A stretch of 64,000 nucleotides of DNA from assembly GCA_038496445.1 (NCBI GenBank), contig JALMLS010000488.1:186001-250000 (forward strand). Direction: 5' to 3'. The notes below the pieces were generated by a model, which did not search any database, was not told the DNA's origin, and worked only from the letters and a program-made list of their open reading frames with translations. Position numbers and translations under genes: made by a program. The stretch is from Trichosphaerium sp. ATCC 40318 (Eukaryota > Discosea > Flabellinia > Trichosidae). This document shows positions 1-11,955 of the stretch, piece after piece. The stretch's first letter is position 1. Each line of letters starts with the position of its first letter.

Positions 1-170
1 AGTTGCTTGTTTCCGCACATCAGAACTAACATCAGTCAAGTTGGAACAATTTTTTTACAATCATTGTATTTGGCATGTCGTTACTCCAACAATTTTTGCG
101 CACACAACAAAACGCAGTGTTTCGTTTGTTTTTTTTTTTTCAAACTCGTTTTAACTGTAAACGCAGATAA

Positions 171-3074
171 ATGAATCCTACTGGCGCTCCAACGGTACCA
201 CAACCAAATACAGCACATGTAGAAGTGCCTGAGTTGTCCGTTGGTTCTCAACGGTCTTCTGTGGTGATGCATGGTTTGCCGCAACTACCCCACGAAGGTA
301 TTGCTCGGAGTAACACCTTTGAGACCAACAGAGAAGGTACGTACACTGTTTTTCTTCGTCCCGCGTTTGACCTGACAATGTACTACAGTGTCTATCCCAC
401 CTCCGCCTGTTACACAAGATATGACCGTTACGCCTGCAACAGAGCAACGAATGCAAATATCTCACCTGGAACAGGATATAATTAACCAAGGCACCGTGGC
501 GCCTTCAATGCCATTTTCTACCAATGTACGAGCAAATTCGTTCAAAACTGTCAAGTTCGTAACAAGTGGTTTAGGCTCCTATCCCAGACATGAATCAGCA
601 AGCAGCACTAGTAGCACCAACTGGTACAAACATTACGCGTCGCACGTTAAATCTTACACGCGTCTAGTACACCCAAACGCTGGTGCTTTCCCTATTCCTC
701 AACAGTGTTCATTTATTGATAGCACACCTACAATACGGGCACTTTATCACACAACCGACATTAAAAAAGTTGTACGTTGATTTAATGAGCTGCTATGTTC
801 GTCACTCACTTCTCAAAAGGAAGGCGCATTTGCGGAAGCTGTTAAATGTCAGGAAGCCATAGGCATTTGTAAAAGCCTTTTATCACAACAACGATCTGCA
901 TTGGTGCGAGGAAACGAACAAGCCGCCCAAACTCAGACCGTTCAAGTAATAGACAAGGTAAGAGCATAGACATGTTTTTTATTTATTATCACTAACACGA
1001 ACAAACGAACAGGTATTAGCACATTTAGAGGATGCTACACCAAGAAGGATTGAGGACTATGCTGGTTGGCATAATATCTTGGGCATTGAGTTGGTGAGAA
1101 CCTTTTTTTTTTGGTTTTTTTTTTACATTTTTTTTTTTCGCTCTGCTGTGGCGACTTACCTCCTTTTTAGCTATTACCTCGTATAGTAGACTCTGGAGAA
1201 GAATTTGAACTGGCCAAGTGCATGACTGATAAATTAAAGAAAACAAAAATACACCGTGAAATCTTGCATGCTGTTGATAATGCTCTTGCTATTAATGAAA
1301 AGATAAATCTGCTCGATTTTGCTGCTTGGTTACCTGAGTATGCAGCTCGTATTATACCATCTCAAGATGCTAACGCACCTCTATACATGGTAAGTAATTC
1401 GCGACTTGTTCTACAGCACTGGATTTTGTCTAATAGTTTTTGTTTAGTTTGTTGATGATCCAGAGGTACTTGAAAAGTACCAAACTACAGGTGTTGCTGG
1501 TGTTGCTGGTATGCCTGCTCCAGAGACAAATGCTCCAGTACTCGATAATGATATGGGCATGACTGCTCCAGTTATTCCTGGAGAACAGCGTGGTAGTAGT
1601 AGTGGTTGTACGTAACACGAAAGACTCAACAAACATACAAATTATTTCGAAAAAAAACTTTTTTGAAGAGATTGATTGTTTTGACTACAAAATGGTTGAC
1701 TTGTGCTTATTTTTCCCTTTTGTTACAGCAATGGGGCAATACGCACAGCCCGGAAAGAAACGACAGATTGGAAGTATGCCTATGAACGGTCAAGGACCAA
1801 TGAAGCGTATCAAAACAGAGCAAAAGATTCCTTACTCTGTACATCTTCCACGTGCGTTGTAAATCTTATTTTCCTGTTTTCCTTGATTTTTCTCATACTT
1901 TTAAATAGCACTTGTCACAGAAGATTATAATCCAGCTGTTCTATCACCAGCAGTACGCACATTATAAGTGTATGAGCATTTATTAATTAACTATGTAGCC
2001 TTTGATGCCAGGAGCAATGCAAATGCATCCACCTCATTTACAACAACATCATATGACTATGAACTCTCAAATGGGAATGGGGTCAGGCAAAAAGCCAAAA
2101 AGAACTAAAAAAAATGGTGGGAAGAGAAAGGTACGAAAGGTATTTTTTTTGCTTGATGCTTTGTCTGTTTTTTTCTCGTTTTTATACTTATATCACTTTA
2201 GCGTTTCCCTGCCGATACCAAAAAGGAGTGGGGATTCGATGCAGATGATATTTTGGGTGCATTAGTTAGAGAACATGGTTTAGACCCAAACAACCCAGGA
2301 AAAACCGAAAAACGTGGTTACCATTGGGCTAGGTAATTAATTTGTTGGATGGCTCATTTCTAACAGATGTTTACTTTTTTAGAATCGCAAAGGAAATCGC
2401 AAACGAGTATTTTATTTCACTTGGTAAGTTCTTTCTTCGTGAGAAGAAAAATGTTCATGACTTCTTTTTACTGGCTTCTTGTTTTGACTGATTGTAGGCG
2501 ATCCTGGTCCTAAACTCAAGGCTGTACTTAGACGTAAGTATCCACATGTTATTGGTCACAAAGTCAAGGTACGTGATGCGGATGTTAACTTGATGTTTTC
2601 TTTTTTTTTTTTTTCGTTTCAAATTCTGGTGCTTATTTTTTTTTGTTTAGGTACCATCAAATCCAAAACAAGAATGGGGATTTGATGCCTCTGATGTTAA
2701 GCGTTTGATTGAGGAGTTATACCTAAAAGAAAATATGCCTATTGGCACTCCATGCAAGAATATTTCGCTCTCAAAAATTGGAGAGATCTTAGGTCACAAG
2801 ACTGTAAATATGGTACGTCCTACTGCGAATATAATCAAATCAAAACCTTTGTTGTAGATACAGTTTTTTTTCTGGCTGGTTCTCGGCTAGCCTAGAAATT
2901 CTATTTTTTTTTTGTTTGACTTCCTTTGTTGACACTTTTTTGTTCTAGTCACGTAACTCCAAGTACAAACCTTTCGCTCAACGTAAAGATCGTGGCCAAT
3001 TAGTAGCCGCTCTATTGCGTAATACCTACCCTGAGATGGCAAATTTATTTAGACGTGAGAAGAACCGTCGTTAG
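171..3074 (+). CDS. Predicted nuclear protein with two C-terminal tandem repeats
   Basis: About ten or more exons can be followed from ATG 171 to TAG 3072-3074; introns are short (first donor near 335 is GTACGT). The N-terminal half is low complexity (Pro/Gln/Thr, later Met/Gly/Pro/Gln) and contains a helical block (reading LLDFAAWLPEYAARI near 1310-1350). A basic patch (KKPKRTKKNGGKRK) near 2090-2130 looks like a nuclear localisation signal. The C-terminus holds two related units, each starting K-x-EWGFDA-[DS]-D (about 2229 and 2675) followed by a helix with LI/LV and ending in a basic L-R-x-x-YP motif. This resembles a DNA- or chromatin-binding arrangement, but I recognise no named family. 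Function unknown; the gene itself is well supported by the long conserved-looking frames joined by good splice sites. Confidence 0.7.
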
Positions 3075-3644
3075 ATGATGATATTTCTTTTTTTTTTTGC
3101 TTTGTTTTAAAGAGCCGTAACCCACTTTTATTTACGTATTTTGTACGAACCAAAATGTACAGAGAGGATATTTTGTTGGTCCTTCACAAAATAAAAAAAA
3201 CAAACTTTTACCTCGTTAACATCTGCTCCCTTGTTTACTATTTTGTGTAACAATTATGAGGTTATGTATAGCGATTAATAGAAAGCTAGTTTGATTATCT
3301 AAGGTGTTTTCGTTGAGCTCGATAGCGAACGTTAATCAAAATTATAGTCTCAATAAAACTGCTTTATTTGCGCCAAGTCGCGCTTGTTAAACCGACGGAG
3401 CTAGTGGTGGGATATATACTACTGATGCAGTATTACCAACGTGATGATGCCATCAAAAATGCACAACTACAGAACTTTGTTTTTATATTTTTTTTAAAAC
3501 ACGTGTTCGTACTGCGAAACGTCGTTGCTTCTTTCATTTTTTTTTGCATCAAAAAATCTTAGGTTAAGTTAGGTTTTTCTGGTGGTCACTTACAGCCGGA
3601 GAGTGAAAAGAAATCCACAGTTGGGAAGTACCACCTGTCCCCTA
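3075..3644. other. Intergenic stretch, no gene seen
   Basis: T-rich and A-rich runs and a likely polyadenylation region after the upstream gene (AATAAA near 3190). I find no conserved protein frame; the frames present lack ATG starts. The start and promoter of the next gene probably lie in its right part. Confidence 0.5.
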
Positions 3645-5360
3645 ATGTCGTTAAATACGCAAAAATTGTTCTCTGATACAGCGGAGCAGCTACGCGCAAA
3701 ATATGAAGCGTTAATAGATCATGGAGGTGAGCTACAAACTCATTTATCTCGTTTTAGGTTTTTTATGTTTTTTCGTTAAAACTGGTCTCACATACAATAC
3801 AGCAAAGCACCCAGAAGAGTTTGAAAAAAATTTAAGGTCATTGCGTGAATTGATATATAATGAAGGTCTCCCGCCTGAAACAAAGGTATTTTCACTATTT
3901 TATAAACGGAGAAATGTTGTAGCACGTTTTGATGACCAAAGAAAAAAAAAACAGTTCGAACAAACAACTTTGGTGTCAAGAAAAAAAAAATCTCGTATCA
4001 ATCTAGATACCATGGTCAATTCTATTTTGGTTGTTTTTACCAGTTAATTGACTATTTGTCTCTATTACAGGAGGAACTAGACAACAGGGATAAATGTACA
4101 TTACGTGGTAGGGTATGGAAGATACTGCTTGGAGTAAAGTCTATAGATGCTTCATATTACATCAAACTAGTTGAGCAGGTAGGTTAAGTGAAAAGTATAC
4201 TCGAACTTTCTTTTTCTAGCTGTAACCATCGTATTTTTTTCAATTGTTTGAAAATGACTGGAAGAGGTTTTTTTTCTAAACGTCACCTACGTAGGGGCCT
4301 TCTCCAGTTTTTAATAAGATTCAAGTGGATGCATCAAGGACATTCAGAAGTGATCTGCAGTTTAGCTCAAGAGTTAGTTGTGCAAGTATTAATAGAGTTT
4401 TAAACGCTTTTGTTCATGATGTTGGTACTATACTCTTTCACTTCTTTCTTTTTCTAAAAGCAGATTTCTTTTTATGGCGTTTTTGTTTGAACCGTTTTAT
4501 TGTTATAAAAATAGAAATAACCACTCACCTTTCTTTTAGGAGTTAACTCCACGTTATCGTATGTACAAGGCTTAAACTGTGTAATGGCACCATTTTTATA
4601 CGTTATGCCAGAAGTAGACGCTTTTTATTCGTATGTCTAAACATCTGTTGTAAAAAACTAACCGTTAATCTGTTTTTAGATTTTCGTTACTTATGAAAAA
4701 GTATTGCCCTTTGTACGTTTCTTGAAAAGAAGATATCCACAAAAACACCTGAAAATGAAGTAAATCTAATAACGTATATATTTAGGTATGCAACTAAGCA
4801 AATAACAGGCGCATACAATGGTTTACGTGCACGTGCTAAACACGTGAAAAAAACTTTCTAATGTTTTTTGGAATAGGTTTTTAAACAGATTTTTAAAACG
4901 GTTGATCCTGATCTTTATAATCATCTTCTGGATCATAATATTATTGCCGACATATATGCACTACAGCGTATCCTTATAATATATAAATTTATGTTCTTTT
5001 ATCACTTGAACAAGAAAACCTTAACTGCTCTAAGCAATACTCAGTTTAGGTAGTAGTATTCCTCCTTTTAGAGAATTACTACGTCTCTGGGATTTTTACT
5101 TTGCTTTTGGTATCCATTTGAATATCATAGTAACAATAGCACAAGTCATGTTACAAAGAGATGCATTAATAGCAGCTGATAGGTACTATATACTTCTTAA
5201 AACATGTCTAATTTTTTTTAGACCCGGCTATTTCTTGAGGTATGATCGGTGGCCGCCTTTGGATGCTGATGTTGTAATTCAATTGAGCATGTCTCTTTTA
5301 CGACTAGTACCTGATAGCTTATTTGAACAGTTGGTACAGCATACACACAAGAAAGTTTGA
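3645..5360 (+). CDS. TBC-domain GTPase-activating protein, Bub2/Cdc16 type
   Basis: Spliced from ATG 3645 (MSLNTQKLF...) through about nine exons to TGA at 5358-5360. Readable TBC pieces in order: LRGRVWKILLGV (4100-4140), KIQVDASRTFRSD (4315-4345) with the Arg of the TBC catalytic motif A, LSYVQGLNCVMAPFLYVMP (4555-4610) with the YVQGLN glutamine-finger motif B, then LLRLWDFYFAFG-x-HLN (5080-5130) and PGYFLRYDRWPPLDAD (5222-5260). The LWDF..FG.HLN block and the C-terminal PPLDAD..I segment match the Bub2/Cdc16 branch, which in fungi acts on a Tem1/Spg1-like GTPase in mitotic exit or septation. Both catalytic fingers appear intact, so an active GAP is expected. The partner GTPase is not in the window. 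Confidence 0.85.
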
Positions 5361-5571
5361 TATGAGTAAAAGCAAAAGAAGAATGTAGATTTGTTATTTT
5401 TATTGTAGATAGTAAACGACACGTAGCAAAATAAAAAAAATCAAAAAAACTCAATTTTCAGTGAGATTCGTGTTGCAACTACCAATGGCAGGGTGCCTTA
5501 CATTGGTATATATTTTGATATGAGTGTTAACAAGTAATAGAGTAGGGTATGTCAAAGTTATCATGTTCAGC

Positions 5572-6984
5572 TTACTTTTTAGTTTTTTGCTTCTTTGCAT
5601 CTTGCTTCATCTGCTTTTTAACGGAAATGGAAGCTCTGCGTTTACTCCCTCTTCGTTCTACATCATTTGTTTCTCCTTTGTGAGCAATTAGTAGTTCGTA
5701 AATAATAGTTTTAAGTCGGGTACCATCATCTTCGATTACTACTGGACTTATGCTCTTCGCATCAAAGCCTCCATTGAATAGAACTTTTATCTTGATTGTA
5801 CCCTTTCCATCACGCTCGTACACCAATTCTCCATCGATGAAAGGTGCCAATGGTTTATCAAAAACCCAGATGCACGAGTTTAGAGGAAATCCCCAAGCAT
5901 GGGTTTCTCGTGTGAACCCAATGCTATTCGCATTGTAATTCTCTGCAAACTGGTTCTGGAGAGACTTCATGTCATCAGAATCTTCTGATGCTTGAAATCC
6001 AGAAGCATGTACATGACGGCCACTAAATCTGAAGGTTACATCGTTCTTGTAGCTATTTAGGATTCTAAAAATAGCCTCAGCGACTACATTGTTATTTGGG
6101 AAGCTTATAGAGAAATCACAATGTCCTCTGTGGTCCAAGCTACATTGAGATTGTAAATCGTTTGATTTGAAGACATCAATAATTTTCTTGAGAATAGTAT
6201 TCCCAGTTTTATCCAAGTTCCGTTTTTTGCTTTTTGGCGACACTTGGATAGTCTCCACTACTTTTCTTTCTGTTTTTCGAGATTGCCATTTTGCAAAAAC
6301 GGCAGCAACAGGAGCTGGCTCCTTCGTTGCTTCTTCGTCCGCTACGGCGTCTTTTGGTTCCTCACCCTGAAACGAATTAAAATGAGTATTTTAGGAAATA
6401 ATCAAAGTAAAATACCACAGGTTGGTCAGCAGCATCTTCAGGCACATTATTTTGGTCGCTGCTAACTACAAGTCATTGGTAAAAAAAAAAGAAAAAAAGT
6501 TGGGTACCTTCATCAACCTGTACCACACCAACCGCTTCATTGGTGTTACGGGGAACTAGTGGAGCGAGAGGCATCTTGTCTGCCATGGCGCGAAGAGTAG
6601 TAACAATCGATACCTTTGACGCCTTGGATGGTACGCCGTATTTACAGCATAGAGGCACCAGAGTTGAATGTAGCAAATTCTTGAGACGCAGAGAGCGTAA
6701 TCTCGCTAACGCAGCGCCATCTGAAAAGTGATAAAAGTTAGAAATAAACAAGTATGATTGTCATAAATCTTCGTACATTGCTCAGCAGCCATAATAGACA
6801 CTGTTACCAGCTTACCACACGATTTTTTTGGGCACACAGTAACGATATTTGTCTCTTTTGAACCAGCTACATCGTATTGTGCTGCGAACAGGTTATGACA
6901 TCCTTCGCAACAAAACACATCAGTTCGTTTGGGGAAAGTTGTCTTTCCTGCCTCCGGTTTTACGTTTTTATTGACTATAGACAT
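5572..6984 (-). CDS. Unknown protein with zinc-ribbon-like N-terminus and SAP-like helix
   Basis: Four exons on the minus strand from ATG 6984: MSIVNKNVK... to about 6776, then about 6721-6510 (after an intron with GTACGA...TTTCAG), a short Asp/Glu-rich exon, and the long last exon ending 5572. The first exon has CCEGCHNLF and CPKKSCGK, two CxxC-like pairs that could bind zinc. The second exon reads LVPLCCKYGVPSKASKVSIV, resembling a SAP-like helix pair. The last exon is a mixed alpha/beta region with a very basic tail (SVKKQMKQDAKKQKTKK), suggesting a nuclear, nucleic-acid-binding protein. No family recognised. Confidence 0.65.
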
Positions 6985-7562
6985 TGTGCTTCGCGCTACA
7001 GACGTTTTTGAATAATATAAAGCGGGACTTAATATGATCTGAATAGCGAACGACGGTCGTTCCTGTCGTCTCGTTCGTGTAATATATTATATTCTCGCAC
7101 AAATAAAATAGGAACATAAATTCTGAGACGGTGCCATATGGCACCGTATAAGGGTTATATTTGTGGATTTTCGTTTTTGTCCACAGAACCTACCAAAATA
7201 GATGTAGATCATTCTTGGAGTGTTTTAAGCTCTTTTCGTATGCGGATTTCCACACATTCCGCACAATTGAGTTGGATTAAGATGGAAGAACTAAGGTAGT
7301 GCTGGTTTTGCTTCAAATGGTTGAAGAGTCAAATCACGTGCCGCAACAGAACGTTTAAATTTACTTTTGCGTTTCGACGGCTTTGTGATGGATGTACTTA
7401 AGATAAGGCAAGTACACTTACAACAGTTTGTCATACAACTACACTTTATGCAATTTCTATTATTACTGTTACTTGAAAGTCGAAAGGTGCCTTATTGTCG
7501 TGGCTTAACGCAATTTTCAAATAAAGCAGCCCTTCTAGCACAAAAATACAGCAAACACAACA
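6985..7562. promoter_or_regulatory. Divergent promoter region containing a 20-bp palindrome
   Basis: Intergenic region between two divergently transcribed genes (minus-strand start 6984, Ykt6 start 7563). It contains a perfect 20-bp palindrome at 7128-7147 (half-site ACGGTGCCAT) and a CACGTG E-box at 7335-7340. No coding frame with a credible start was seen. A shared bidirectional promoter is inferred from layout only. Confidence 0.45.
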
Positions 7563-8348
7563 ATGAAGTTATACGGCGCTCTAGTATTCTGGAAAACAGA
7601 CCCTAAACCAATTCTACTCTCATCGGCATACGATGTATCAGATTATGGCTTTTTACAACGTGGTAGCGTGAAAGAGGTTGTACGGTTCGCAGGTACTAGT
7701 TAGGAGTTATAGCGAAATACTAACTGTTACGTAAGGTAGAGAAGTAACAAAGAGAACTAATCCTGGCTGCCGACGCGCTATTAAATACGAGGAATACATG
7801 TGCTTTGTATACGTTGACAATTCAGGGCTTGGCGTTGCAATAATGGCAAACGATGAATATAAACCTCACAGGCTATGTTTTCAAATGATTCAGCTCGTTA
7901 TAGAAGGCTTTAAGAAGTCTAGGTACACAATTTAGTCGTCACAACAAAAAACCCGGTTCTTACGCGTTTTTTAGTGAATACAATCGTATGCAAAGCCGTT
8001 TAGGTAGTTTAAAAGGCGATCAAGAAGCCAACTTTAAAAAGTTCTCAAAAGAGCTCGCAAGCATCTTATCTAGCTATCAAGACCCAGCTCAAGTAGATCA
8101 AATTGCCAGAGTACGAAAAAAACCGACACATGTCGCGTAAGGGCTAATTTCTTTTATAGATTCATAAAAAGATTGAAGACACAAAAGAAGTATTGACAGA
8201 GAGTATTGACAAACTTTTGGAACGTGGTGAAAATCTAGAGGATCTATTACAAGGAACAGAGGATTTATCGTTCCAAACCAAGGTTTTTGCATCAGATGCA
8301 GCTGACATGAACAGTTGTGCTAGAAGATGGGGATGTGCGATCTTATAA
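7563..8348 (+). CDS. YKT6: Ykt6-type longin R-SNARE
   Basis: Starts MKLYGALVFWKTDPKPILL and has the longin-domain landmarks of Ykt6: YDVS.YGFLQRGSVKE, EEYMCFVYVDNSGLGVAI and NDEYKPHRLCF. The SNARE helix follows (ILSSYQDPAQVDQI, then HKKIEDTKEVLTESIDKLL with the central zero-layer Arg in LLERGENLEDLL). It ends C-A-I-L, a CaaX box; a C-terminal Leu normally favours geranylgeranylation. There is no membrane span, as expected of Ykt6, which is membrane-attached by lipids. Five short exons; introns end TAG or AG. Length about 200 aa matches the family. It works in Golgi, endosome and vacuole fusion and in autophagosome-lysosome fusion. Confidence 0.95.
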
Positions 8349-8734
8349 TTGTTTGGCAGCTCATCGCAGCTCCATCCAAAAAAAAAATTATAAAGAGAGC
8401 ACGTGGGATAACAATGATGTCATCAATATCGACCCTCGCCCACTTTTGTACACTCTTTATCTTTTAGTGTAAATAAATTATTTTGAAAATTAGCCAAGCG
8501 TCAACTTGACAATACGTCAAGCAATTCTAGCGGTATTAAAACAAACAAGTGCGTTGCTCCTTGATATAAGAGTAACGAAAGAAAAGGATATGTATTCCAT
8601 AGAAACTAGTTTCTTTGACGTAGATCATCAGTGACTTGTCAGCACTAAGATAGCTACTTGTGATGAAATGCACGTGATGTTTTATTTTTCTTCCTTTTTT
8701 TTTTCTTTTTTCGTTCTCTTTTTTCTTCCAACTC
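8349..8734. other. Convergent intergenic region
   Basis: Lies between the ends of Ykt6 and the minus-strand LRR-like gene. Contains two CACGTG sites (8400-8405, 8671-8676) and long T runs near 8690-8730. No coding content identified. Confidence 0.5.
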
Positions 8735-9754
8735 TTATTTCATCTCTTCTGGTGATGGCAAACATTTATAAAAGCAATAAGCATCTGTTTTTTTGGTGTG
8801 CTTGGGATCAAGGTAGTTGTTTAAATAAAATTCCACTTTGTGAGCATTGTCAGGAATGCAAAAAGCGTCTTGCATTGAACGAACTTGTTTTTCGTTAAAG
8901 GCTTCACCTTTCAGAGAAACACTTTTTAATTGCCTTCTTCTTCTGTTAAATATAGTCTCAAGAACACTTCTTGCTGGACTACAACCAGATGCTGACACTG
9001 CCAAATGTTGTAACTTTGGAAAACACTTTTCATTTTGAAGTGCTTTTAACATGTACACAGGTCTACACGCGAACCGTACATTCAAGAAAGCAAATACCCT
9101 TATATTAGATTTCGTGCATCGTTCAATGGCTTCTTCAACCACTCGTGATATATAGCGTGGCGCGAAATCATCAGTCTCTGATGTGATATTATTTCTAAAA
9201 TAAAACATGTCAAATAAAGGTATTAACAAAAAAGGAAAGAAAAAGGCTTATAAGTTGTACCTGCGAGTGAATCTAACAATGAAAGTTTGAAGTGACTTGC
9301 AGTCCGGTACAGCCACCATGAGTTTCTCCCAACAATGTTTTTTAAAGCCAACTTCGCTAAGAATCAATTCAACCAAATTATTTTGTGCCATTCTGATTGT
9401 CATTGCTCTAATCAATGCAATATCGCATAACCACCTGGATTTTGGTACACGAATAGCATATGATAGGGGTTCTAGAGCTTTAATAATATGAAATATGATC
9501 TCCATCGGTAGTAATCCAAATAATCCATCTTCTTTATAGTGAGATAGAAAAATAAGCCTCAAAATCTTCCATTCGATATTTTCTTTGACTATCCTCCAGT
9601 TTCTTTCATACTCCTCTAGATAAGAGCTTACATGTCTAGTTATATGTATACGGTGTAGAGGTATAGACACGTCATATCTAAGGTTGACATTAACGAGAAG
9701 AAGTAGAATAACAAAAAAATTGAACTTTCTTGAAAACGTGACAATTTCGCTCAA
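8735..9754 (-). CDS. LRR/F-box-like protein of unknown function
   Basis: Two long exons on the minus strand separated by a short intron near 9195-9262. The first contains GLLPMEIIFHIIKALEPL, which resembles an F-box helix (LP-x-E-[IL]-[IL]). The frame continues with Leu-rich blocks spaced like LRR units (NNLVELILSEVGFKKHC, CFPKLQHLAVSASGC, RRRRQLKSVSLKGEAFN). It ends at the stop at 8735-8737. No ATG lies in the upstream part of the first frame, so the true start is probably in a short upstream exon between 9754 and 9816. The pattern resembles the gene at 48,424-49,939, and both look like members of a loose F-box/LRR-like class. Function not assigned. Confidence 0.6.
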
Positions 9755-9816
9755 ATGAAAAATAATTTTGCGATCAAAACAGTCTAATAATAAGAAAAAG
9801 ATAACCCAAATTACGC

Positions 9817-10104
9817 TTACACTGTGCTATCGAAATCTACCTTATATTGCTTTATCGCGAACTTCAGAACTGTACGTCGTATATTTGTAATGTATTTGGC
9901 TCGCTCTTCAGCCCCACAACTCGGTACAATGTGGTGGGTAATTTTACCTTTCATGCATATAGATAAAACCATTTTACCTTTGCGTGATTTTGAGTTACGA
10001 AAAATGTAGCAAGGTTTCACTTCGCTGTTTTCTAGAAGAAGGACGGCATCAGCTGGCGTTAAATATGGTAAATAGTCGGAGTGAACACTCTTGAAGTCAT
10101 CCAT
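9817..10104 (-). CDS. Stand-alone SH2-domain protein (95 aa)
   Basis: Single exon with a true ATG at 10104. The 95-aa product is essentially one SH2-like module: an AE-type helix (LTPADAVLLLENSE), then YIFRNSKSRKGKMVLSICM corresponding to the FLVR-x-S strand with its phosphotyrosine-binding Arg conserved in YIFRNS, then KGKITHHIV matching the G-x-V-x-H-[FY]-x-I strand with its His. A basic C-terminal helix follows. SH2 domains bind phosphotyrosine peptides, so this looks like a free adaptor or decoy. The assignment rests on motif spacing only; an SH2-like fold without phosphotyrosine binding is the main alternative. Confidence 0.65.
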   Translation of the reverse strand: MDDFKSVHSDYLPYLTPADAVLLLENSEVKPCYIFRNSKSRKGKMVLSICMKGKITHHIVPSCGAEERAKYITNIRRTVLKFAIKQYKVDFDSTV

Positions 10105-10554
10105 ACTGTTTTCGTTGTATAAAAGCGTAATTGATGGCTAAGGTACGTTGTTTAAGTTGCCCGGATTAGGAACCAGTTTGTGTACCACTTGTTCACCCAA
10201 GATGCAAAACTCTTATCCCGCGGTAGCGTGCGTTTAAACAAACTCACTAGTAAGTATTAACAAACTATTAATAATACTGTAAAAAACATCTTTGGAACAA
10301 ACAAAATCATGATTAAGTTTTTTTTTATTTTTTGACCAAAAAACTGAAGTGTGTCCTTCCGAAGTTTTGGTCTTGCTGTACAATATTGTTAGTTGTTTCT
10401 GAATCTAAAAATACGTATTATAATAATAGTCAGTGTTGGAAGAGAAAATTATAATGTCTCTGTGTCACAAGTGACCAAAAAATAAAACACGTGATTTTGT
10501 CATTCAAAATCATCAGTCCGAAATTATTTTTTTTTGTGTTCCAACCAAAAGTTC
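10105..10554. other. Intergenic region, no gene seen
   Basis: AT-rich stretch upstream of the SH2 gene and downstream of the HCNGP gene. Holds one CACGTG (10488-10493) and T-runs. I see no coding frame or structured RNA. Confidence 0.5.
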
Positions 10555-11955
10555 TCAACAATCCCACTTTGATCCTTGTTTCTTCCTCTTAGCTCTTGAT
10601 TGCTCATCATCATTATCATTCCCTTTATCTTTTGATTTATCTTCCAATCCGCCCTTACCATTTTCACCATCAATTGCATCTGTACTCCCTTTTTCAAATT
10701 CAATCTGCCTCTTTCTTTTTCTATTGCCTCTTTTTTCAGCTTTTAGTTTATCAGAGTGAGCTTCTAACAAAAAACTAATCGTCAGTGATACAGCAAGAAT
10801 AACAGTAGAATATAAAAAACCAAACAAAAACGATAATCTGAGCACCTGGCACTCAGTTACATCGTCATATTTTCGGCACAAAAGTCAAAAAAAACTTAAA
10901 AAAATATCCCGAAAAACCTAACGCTTAAACTCCTCTATAATCGTACCTATTTTATCATAAAAGTCGTGTTCTTGTGCACTTATATCAAATACGTCCTTAT
11001 CATAGCAAGTACCGATCTCTTTTATATTACAAAGGACAATAAATTCCTTCAAAATATTAGGATTATTAAACTTCTTATTCTTTCTCAATTCTCTATTAAT
11101 ATTTGATCCAGTCTTTGTCAAAGCATCCCATTTTTTTACTATGGCCTAGTAAGAATTATCAGTAAATTACCTCAACAAATAAAAAAAATAAAATATCATC
11201 TTCTAAGCGTGTTCATTCAAAAGCAAGCCAAAAACACCCGGCGCCAAAAAAGTTTTTGTAATTTTTTTTTTTTGGAATAACAAGAACTGACAGACGGTTG
11301 CACATCGGTAGCATGTTGTGTTGTATTTTAAGCGCTGTTTTCGACGTTTATGATGAAGATAACAAATAAAAGTTTTGTAATTCAAAAAAAGGATTTTTGG
11401 ACTTACCACTAAATCTTCGGCTGGCTCTCCTTCTACTGGCTCACACCATGTACTATAATCAAAATCATCCTCATCACTACTATCTACTTCATCTTTCTCT
11501 TTCTAAAGGTGTCGTGTTAACCGAGAAAATGCAAATTCTTGAGTTTGTTGAAACGTTTCATAAAAAAGCTGTTTATAAAAAAAGCAAAGCTGCTTATATT
11601 GCATAACACGCACATTATTGGACATTTGTACATCATCTGGCTGCTTTTCTGTTGAATCTACAATACTATCATCTAATAATTGATTTAACGCCAATTTATA
11701 TCATTTAGACGCTTGTTAGCGACATACCAGGGGTTTCTTTATTTACTTTTTTCTCTCGTACAGATTCTTCATCATCGCTACCTGCAGCATATCCTACAAG
11801 CCCTTTTACGCAATATTAGCAAATTTTAGCGGTAAATAACAAAACTGAGATAATTTCGCACCGGAGAGTGTATTAGTATTATCATCGGACTGATCTAGCG
11901 CATTCTTGGCGCCCTCATCATCAGAATAGGCGTAAGATACTAAACCATTCATCAT
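10555..11955 (-). CDS. HCNGP-domain protein (SAP30-binding protein homologue)
   Basis: Multi-exon minus-strand gene. The N-terminus starts MMNGLVSYAYSDDEGAKN at 11955 and runs through acidic Asp/Glu/Ser exons. The diagnostic exon (10918-11130) reads KKFNNPNILKEFIVLCNIKEI followed by GTCYDKDVFD, matching the HCNGP core (NPSI.EKLI.FC.IDE.GTNYPKD.FDP). The last exon has IEFEKGS and ends KKQGSKWDC, matching the IEF.TG and KRKSKWD tail of SAP30BP. The human protein binds SAP30 and has a reported role in splicing; I infer a similar nuclear role here. Four or more short introns; the internal hydrophobic stretch near 10780-10850 is intron, not a membrane span. Confidence 0.85.

Noticed and set aside
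9754-9817. Fusion of the SH2 ORF to the downstream LRR-like exons through a GTGTAAG donor
   Set aside because: Possible acceptors do not keep the reading frame into the LRR-like exons.
10765-10881. Transmembrane segment in the HCNGP gene (hydrophobic stretch of a 108-codon frame)
   Set aside because: The stretch lies between the homologous exons and has splice signals; it is intron sequence.
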